From positions 620,001-684,000 of the forward strand of contig CAWDLR010000003.1 in NCBI GenBank assembly GCA_963803125.1: a DNA stretch of 64,000 nucleotides, written 5' to 3'. The DNA is from G963675935 sp963803125 (GTDB lineage Bacteria; Planctomycetota; Planctomycetia; Pirellulales; Thermoguttaceae). The notes under the pieces are model-generated. The model was given only the letters and a program-made list of their open reading frames with translations. It did not search any database and was not told the DNA's origin. Positions within the stretch are counted from its first letter, which is position 1. Each line of letters opens with the position of its first letter. The translations under genes were made by a program, and so were the position numbers. This document shows, in pieces, positions 60,653 to 64,000 of this stretch.

Positions 60653-61690
60653 ATGATGGGATTCCGTTTTCAAGACCCGCTCTGGTTGCTGCTGCTCGTG
60701 CCGCTCTTGGCGATCGGCTGGTGGAATAGCCGGCGGCAGCCCGCGGCGGCGGTCTACTCCAACATCGACGTGCTGAAAACGCTGCCTTGCACCGCCGCCC
60801 AGCGAGTGCGGCGGCTGCTCCCTTGGGTCGCGCTGCTGGGCCTGGGGCTGGTGACGGTCGCCCTGGCCCGGCCGCAGCAGGGCCGCGAGGAGTTCCGCGC
60901 CCGCGCCGAAGGCATCGCCATCGAGATGTGCATCGATCGCTCCGGCTCGATGAACACAAAGGACTTCGAGCTTGGCGGCGAACCGATCTCGCGACTGGAG
61001 ATGGTCAAGAAGCTCTTTCGCCAGTTCGTCAAAGGGGGAGATGGGCTGGCCGGACGGCAGGACGACCTGATCGGCCTGGTCGATTTCGGCGGGTTTGCCG
61101 AGGCAAAATGCCCCTTGACGCTCGATCACGCCGCGCTCGAACAACTGCTGGATACCGTGGATATCGCCCGGCCGATGATCGATTCCAGCGGCAATATGGT
61201 CAACCGCAATCTGCTGCAAGAGGACCAATCGACCGCCATCGGCGACGCCCTGGCCCTGGCCGTCGATCGCCTGAAGGAGTCGAAGGCCAAGAGCAAGATC
61301 ATCATTCTGCTCTCCGACGGCGCCAGCAATTCCGGCATCATGTCGCCCGAGGAGGCGGCGGGCATCGCCAAGACCTTCGGCATCAAGGTCTACACGATCG
61401 GCATCGGCACCGTCAGCGGCAGCTTGCCGATGCAGGCCGTTGACACCGACCTCGACGAGGAGACGCTGCGGATGATCGCCGACACCACCGGCGGACAGTA
61501 CTTCAACGCGCAGAACTCGGAATCGCTCAAGCAGATTTACGCCACGATCGACAAGCTGGAGAAATCCGCCTCCGAGGGCCGCCGCTACACGCAATACGGC
61601 GAGTTGTATGAATCCTGGCTCTGGCCGGGGCTGGCATTGCTGCTGGCCCAGGTCGTGTTGGTTTCCACCCGTTTTCGCACGCTGCCATAG
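60653..61690 (+). CDS. BatA-type VWA domain membrane protein
   Basis: 345 residues: an N-terminal membrane helix pair (W-L-L-L-L-V-P-L-L-A-I-G-W-W and L-L-P-W-V-A-L-L-G-L-G-L), a VWA domain with the MIDAS motif M-C-I-D-R-S-G-S-M and I-I-I-L-L-S-D-G, and a C-terminal helix (L-W-P-G-L-A-L-L-L-A-Q). In other bacteria BatA works with MoxR, DUF58 and BatB in envelope or stress functions. Confidence 0.9.
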   Translation: MMGFRFQDPLWLLLLVPLLAIGWWNSRRQPAAAVYSNIDVLKTLPCTAAQRVRRLLPWVALLGLGLVTVALARPQQGREEFRARAEGIAIEMCIDRSGSMNTKDFELGGEPISRLEMVKKLFRQFVKGGDGLAGRQDDLIGLVDFGGFAEAKCPLTLDHAALEQLLDTVDIARPMIDSSGNMVNRNLLQEDQSTAIGDALALAVDRLKESKAKSKIIILLSDGASNSGIMSPEEAAGIAKTFGIKVYTIGIGTVSGSLPMQAVDTDLDEETLRMIADTTGGQYFNAQNSESLKQIYATIDKLEKSASEGRRYTQYGELYESWLWPGLALLLAQVVLVSTRFRTLP

Positions 61691-61696
61691 GAGTTT

Positions 61697-61834
61697 CATG
61701 TACTCCTCACACTCCGTGTGAGGAAGAAAACGATGTACTCCTCACATCCCGTGTGAGGGAAATGTACTCCTCACACTCCGTGTGAGGTGAAGCGGGACAA
61801 CGGCGTCCCTCACACGGAGTGTGAGGAGTACGAC
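61697..61834. repeat. ATGTACTCCTCACACTCCGTGTGAGG repeat cluster
   Basis: Three direct copies of a unit beginning TGTACTCCTCACACTCCG and one inverted copy (CACACGGAGTGTGAGGAGTA) lie between the batA and batB genes. Confidence 0.85.
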
Positions 61835-61847
61835 CGGCAGATGAACT

Positions 61848-64000
61848 ATGAACTTTGAACACCCCACGATCCTGCTGTTTCTCTGGCTGCTGCCCGCTGT
61901 GGCGGCGCTGCTGGTCCATGCGCAACGCAAGCGGGCGGCGGCGGCGCGGCAGTTCGTCGCCGAGGGGATGGTTGCGCGGCTGATGCCGCGGCTGGGCGGT
62001 CCACGGCCTTGGATCCGCGGCACGCTGATCGTGGCGGCGCTGGCGCTGCTGGTCGTGGCGGCGGCGCGGCCGCGATTCGGCGTCTACCACGAGAAAGTCC
62101 AACAGCGCGGCGTCGATTGCTTCGTGCTCTTGGACGTTTCCCGCTCGATGCTGGCCGAGGACGTCGCCCCGAACCGGCTGGAACGGGCGAAATTGGACGT
62201 GCTCGATCTGCTGAAGAAACTGCCCGGCGACCGCGTCGGGCTGATCGTCTTCGCCGGCAAGCCGGTGCTGAAGGTCCCGCTGACGACCGACGACGGTTTC
62301 TTCCGCGAGGTGCTCGAAGAGATCGACACCCGCAGCGCCCTGCGCGGCGGGACGTTGATCGGCGATGCGATCCGCAAGGCCCTCGATTCGCTGCCCGAGC
62401 GCGGCGACCGCGACCAGGTGCTCGTGCTGCTGACCGACGGCGAGGACCAGGAGTCGGAGCCGATCCAAGCGGCCGGGCGGGCCGCCGAACGCGGCGTGAA
62501 GATCTTCACCGTCGGGCTGGGTGATTCCGCCGAAGGCGCGCGCATCCCCATCCGCGACTCTTCCGGCAATATCCAGTACATCGAGGAGGAGGGAAAGGAG
62601 CACTGGTCGAAAGCCGATCAGGGCGTGCTCAGTCAAATTGCCAAGTTGACCGGCGGCGAACACATTCCCGCCGGCACCCGCGATTACGACCTCGGGCAGA
62701 TTTTCGCCGATCGCCTCGCCGGCCTGACCCGCGCCGCCGACGGCGCGGAGCTGAAACGCAAACTCTATCACGAGCGGTATCAGGTCTTTCTGGCGTTAGG
62801 CATGATGCTGTTGATGGCGGAGATGCTGGTTCCGGCGTATCCGTCGACGCGGCGGCTTGGCTCGACCTCCGTGAAAGAAGAGGCTTTGTCGCCGGGAAAA
62901 GCCCCCCGATTGCAATCGGGGGGCGTTCGTGAGGTGCCGGAGAGTTCCACGAGCCGCGGTCGCACGTTTGCCGGGGTTGCCCCGCTGCTGGCGTTGGCCC
63001 TGATGTTCGCCGCCTCGCCGGCGCAGGCCGCGGGCAGTGCGGCCGGCAAGGTCCGCGAGGGGATCGAGGCCTTCCGCGGCGGCGATTTCAGGACCGCCAG
63101 CAAGGCCTTTGCCGAAGCCGAAAAGTCGCTGCCCAGGGAGTTGCGGATCGCCTTCGACCGCGGCTGCGCCTACGCGGCCGAGGGAGAGAACGACAAGGCG
63201 GCCGAGCAGTTCCTCGCCGCCGCCGCGGCCAAGGACCGCCGCCTGGCCGCTGCCGCCGACTACAATCTCGCCTGCGTCACCATCGCCAAGGCCAAGGCCC
63301 GCTTCGGCAAGCATCCCGAAGAGGCGAGCGACGAGGTTCGCAAAGAAGGCGTCGAAACGCTGCTGCAAGCGGGCGACTATCTCCGCGACTGCCTGGCCAT
63401 CGACCCGCAACATGCCGACGCGCGATACAATCTCGAATCGATCCGGCTCTGGCTTACGCACATCGACGGGGTGTGGCGCGAGCGCGATCGGCAGAAGGCC
63501 CGGCGGGAAATGGACCTGCTCCAGTTCCTGCAAATGCTGGAGACGAAGCAGCGGCAACTGCGCGGCGAGAGCCGGGCGATGAGCGCGGAACCCGATTCGC
63601 CCCGCCAGCGTGAGGCCCTGCGTGCCGGCGAGAGTCTGCAACGGGCGCTGGCCGACGAGATCGAGCCGTTGAAGCAGAAATTGCACGCGGCCCTGACCGC
63701 CCCTGCCCAACAGCCGGGCGCGGCTGCGCAGCCGTCGTCGCCGAGCGCCGACGTGCAAAATGCCCTGTCGCTGCTCGACGGACTGTTGGAGGAGCTCCGC
63801 GGCGAAATGACCGCCTCGGCCAATTCGCTCGACGCCCGCAAACCGGCCGAAGCCGTCAAGCCGCAGACCGCCGCGGTCGAAAAACTCGACACGGTGTTTG
63901 TCGCCGTCTCCCCGTTTGTCAGTCTCGCGCAGAAGGGCGTCGCGGGCCAAGCAGGATTGATCGAGCAATCGAAGCAGGCGACAATATCGGTTAGCCCGGC
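61848..64000 (+). CDS. BatB-TPR fusion, 3' end outside window
   Basis: ATG at 61848 opens a frame with no stop to the end of the window (717 codons). Residues 1-60 hold two membrane helices (I-L-L-F-L-W-L-L-P-A-V, L-I-V-A-A-L-A-L-L-V-V). The VWA domain has V-L-L-D-V-S-R-S-M-L at about 93-102 and L-L-T-D-G-E-D. A second membrane helix is near 315-330. Residues about 348-360 are encoded by a palindromic repeat. After that come tetratricopeptide-like helices (F-R-G-G-D-F-R-T-A-S-K-A-F) with long helical stretches. This is BatB fused to a BatC-like TPR part. No ATG start site with a clear ribosome site is visible. Confidence 0.8.
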   Translation, partial: MNFEHPTILLFLWLLPAVAALLVHAQRKRAAAARQFVAEGMVARLMPRLGGPRPWIRGTLIVAALALLVVAAARPRFGVYHEKVQQRGVDCFVLLDVSRSMLAEDVAPNRLERAKLDVLDLLKKLPGDRVGLIVFAGKPVLKVPLTTDDGFFREVLEEIDTRSALRGGTLIGDAIRKALDSLPERGDRDQVLVLLTDGEDQESEPIQAAGRAAERGVKIFTVGLGDSAEGARIPIRDSSGNIQYIEEEGKEHWSKADQGVLSQIAKLTGGEHIPAGTRDYDLGQIFADRLAGLTRAADGAELKRKLYHERYQVFLALGMMLLMAEMLVPAYPSTRRLGSTSVKEEALSPGKAPRLQSGGVREVPESSTSRGRTFAGVAPLLALALMFAASPAQAAGSAAGKVREGIEAFRGGDFRTASKAFAEAEKSLPRELRIAFDRGCAYAAEGENDKAAEQFLAAAAAKDRRLAAAADYNLACVTIAKAKARFGKHPEEASDEVRKEGVETLLQAGDYLRDCLAIDPQHADARYNLESIRLWLTHIDGVWRERDRQKARREMDLLQFLQMLETKQRQLRGESRAMSAEPDSPRQREALRAGESLQRALADEIEPLKQKLHAALTAPAQQPGAAAQPSSPSADVQNALSLLDGLLEELRGEMTASANSLDARKPAEAVKPQTAAVEKLDTVFVAVSPFVSLAQKGVAGQAGLIEQSKQATISVSP
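62892..62925. repeat. Palindrome M copy 2, in frame in the batB-like gene
   Basis: CCGGGAAAAGCCCCCCGATT and its mirror GCAATCGGGGGGC equal the hairpin at 34076. It encodes P-G-K-A-P-R-L-Q-S-G-G-V-R without a stop, between the membrane helix and the TPR part. Confidence 0.85.

Overview
The window looks like a planctomycete chromosome (Pirellula/Lacipirellula-like, high GC). The evidence is four DUF1559 prepilin-like genes with the G-F-T-L-V-E-L N-terminus and C-terminal H...DG box, a PEP-CTERM protein, a Tat-exported Gfo/Idh/MocA oxidoreductase, secreted GH51 and GH78 enzymes, FecR-like and ECF sigma pairs, two arginine-rich sigma-70 paralogues, and many short palindromic repeats between genes. 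Genes are mostly chromosomal housekeeping and polysaccharide-use functions. About twelve genes are split by single-base frameshifts, mostly in G/C runs, so either the assembly has indel errors or decay is widespread; I merged these frames.

Layout: 0-5 kb (minus) holds a secreted glycosidase-like protein, a PAC2 protein, queD and queC, and an OmpH/Skp-like chaperone. 5-6.5 kb is a Tat-exported oxidoreductase. 6.7-12.9 kb is a TetR-controlled ABC exporter with the gene order of E. coli cecR-ybhGFSR. 12.9-18.9 kb is an integrative element inserted in the 3' end of the last permease gene. 19-26 kb holds a Wza-like lipoprotein, a surface-type protein, a beta-helix protein, and two ATP-grasp ligases with a GNAT. 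26-28 kb is a GH51 arabinofuranosidase. 28-36 kb has a zinc-ribbon membrane protein, a sigma factor, a cobalamin riboswitch followed by DUF1559 and PEP-CTERM genes, obg and a nucleoside hydrolase. 36-41.6 kb (minus) is a rhamnose unit (rhaA, rhaT, GH78). 42-47.7 kb is a TetR-MFP-RND efflux operon. 48-49.6 kb is a two-component pair. 49.6-55.7 kb (minus) is ECF sigma, FecR and three DUF1559 genes. 56-64 kb is a second sigma factor followed by moxR, DUF58, batD-like, batA and a batB-TPR fusion that runs off the window.

The most unusual part is the 6-kb integrative element at 12895-18923. It carries a tyrosine integrase, an excisionase-type HTH, a zinc-ribbon/toprim primase, an ERCC4-type nuclease and small zinc proteins. 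It also carries an eight-repeat, 61-nt-period CRISPR array with no cas gene anywhere in the window. Its two ends repeat the final codons of the permease gene (both read F-H-K-T-[I/L]-stop), so insertion rebuilds the host gene.

A second theme is short palindromic repeats that occur between genes and also, in frame, inside genes: an ATP-grasp ligase (with an 11-bp flanking duplication), a histidine kinase, an RND pump, a FecR-like protein and a BatB-like protein. This resembles the Rickettsia palindromic elements. A MITE-like ~130-bp palindrome is present in four forms, one of them with a 6-bp flanking duplication.
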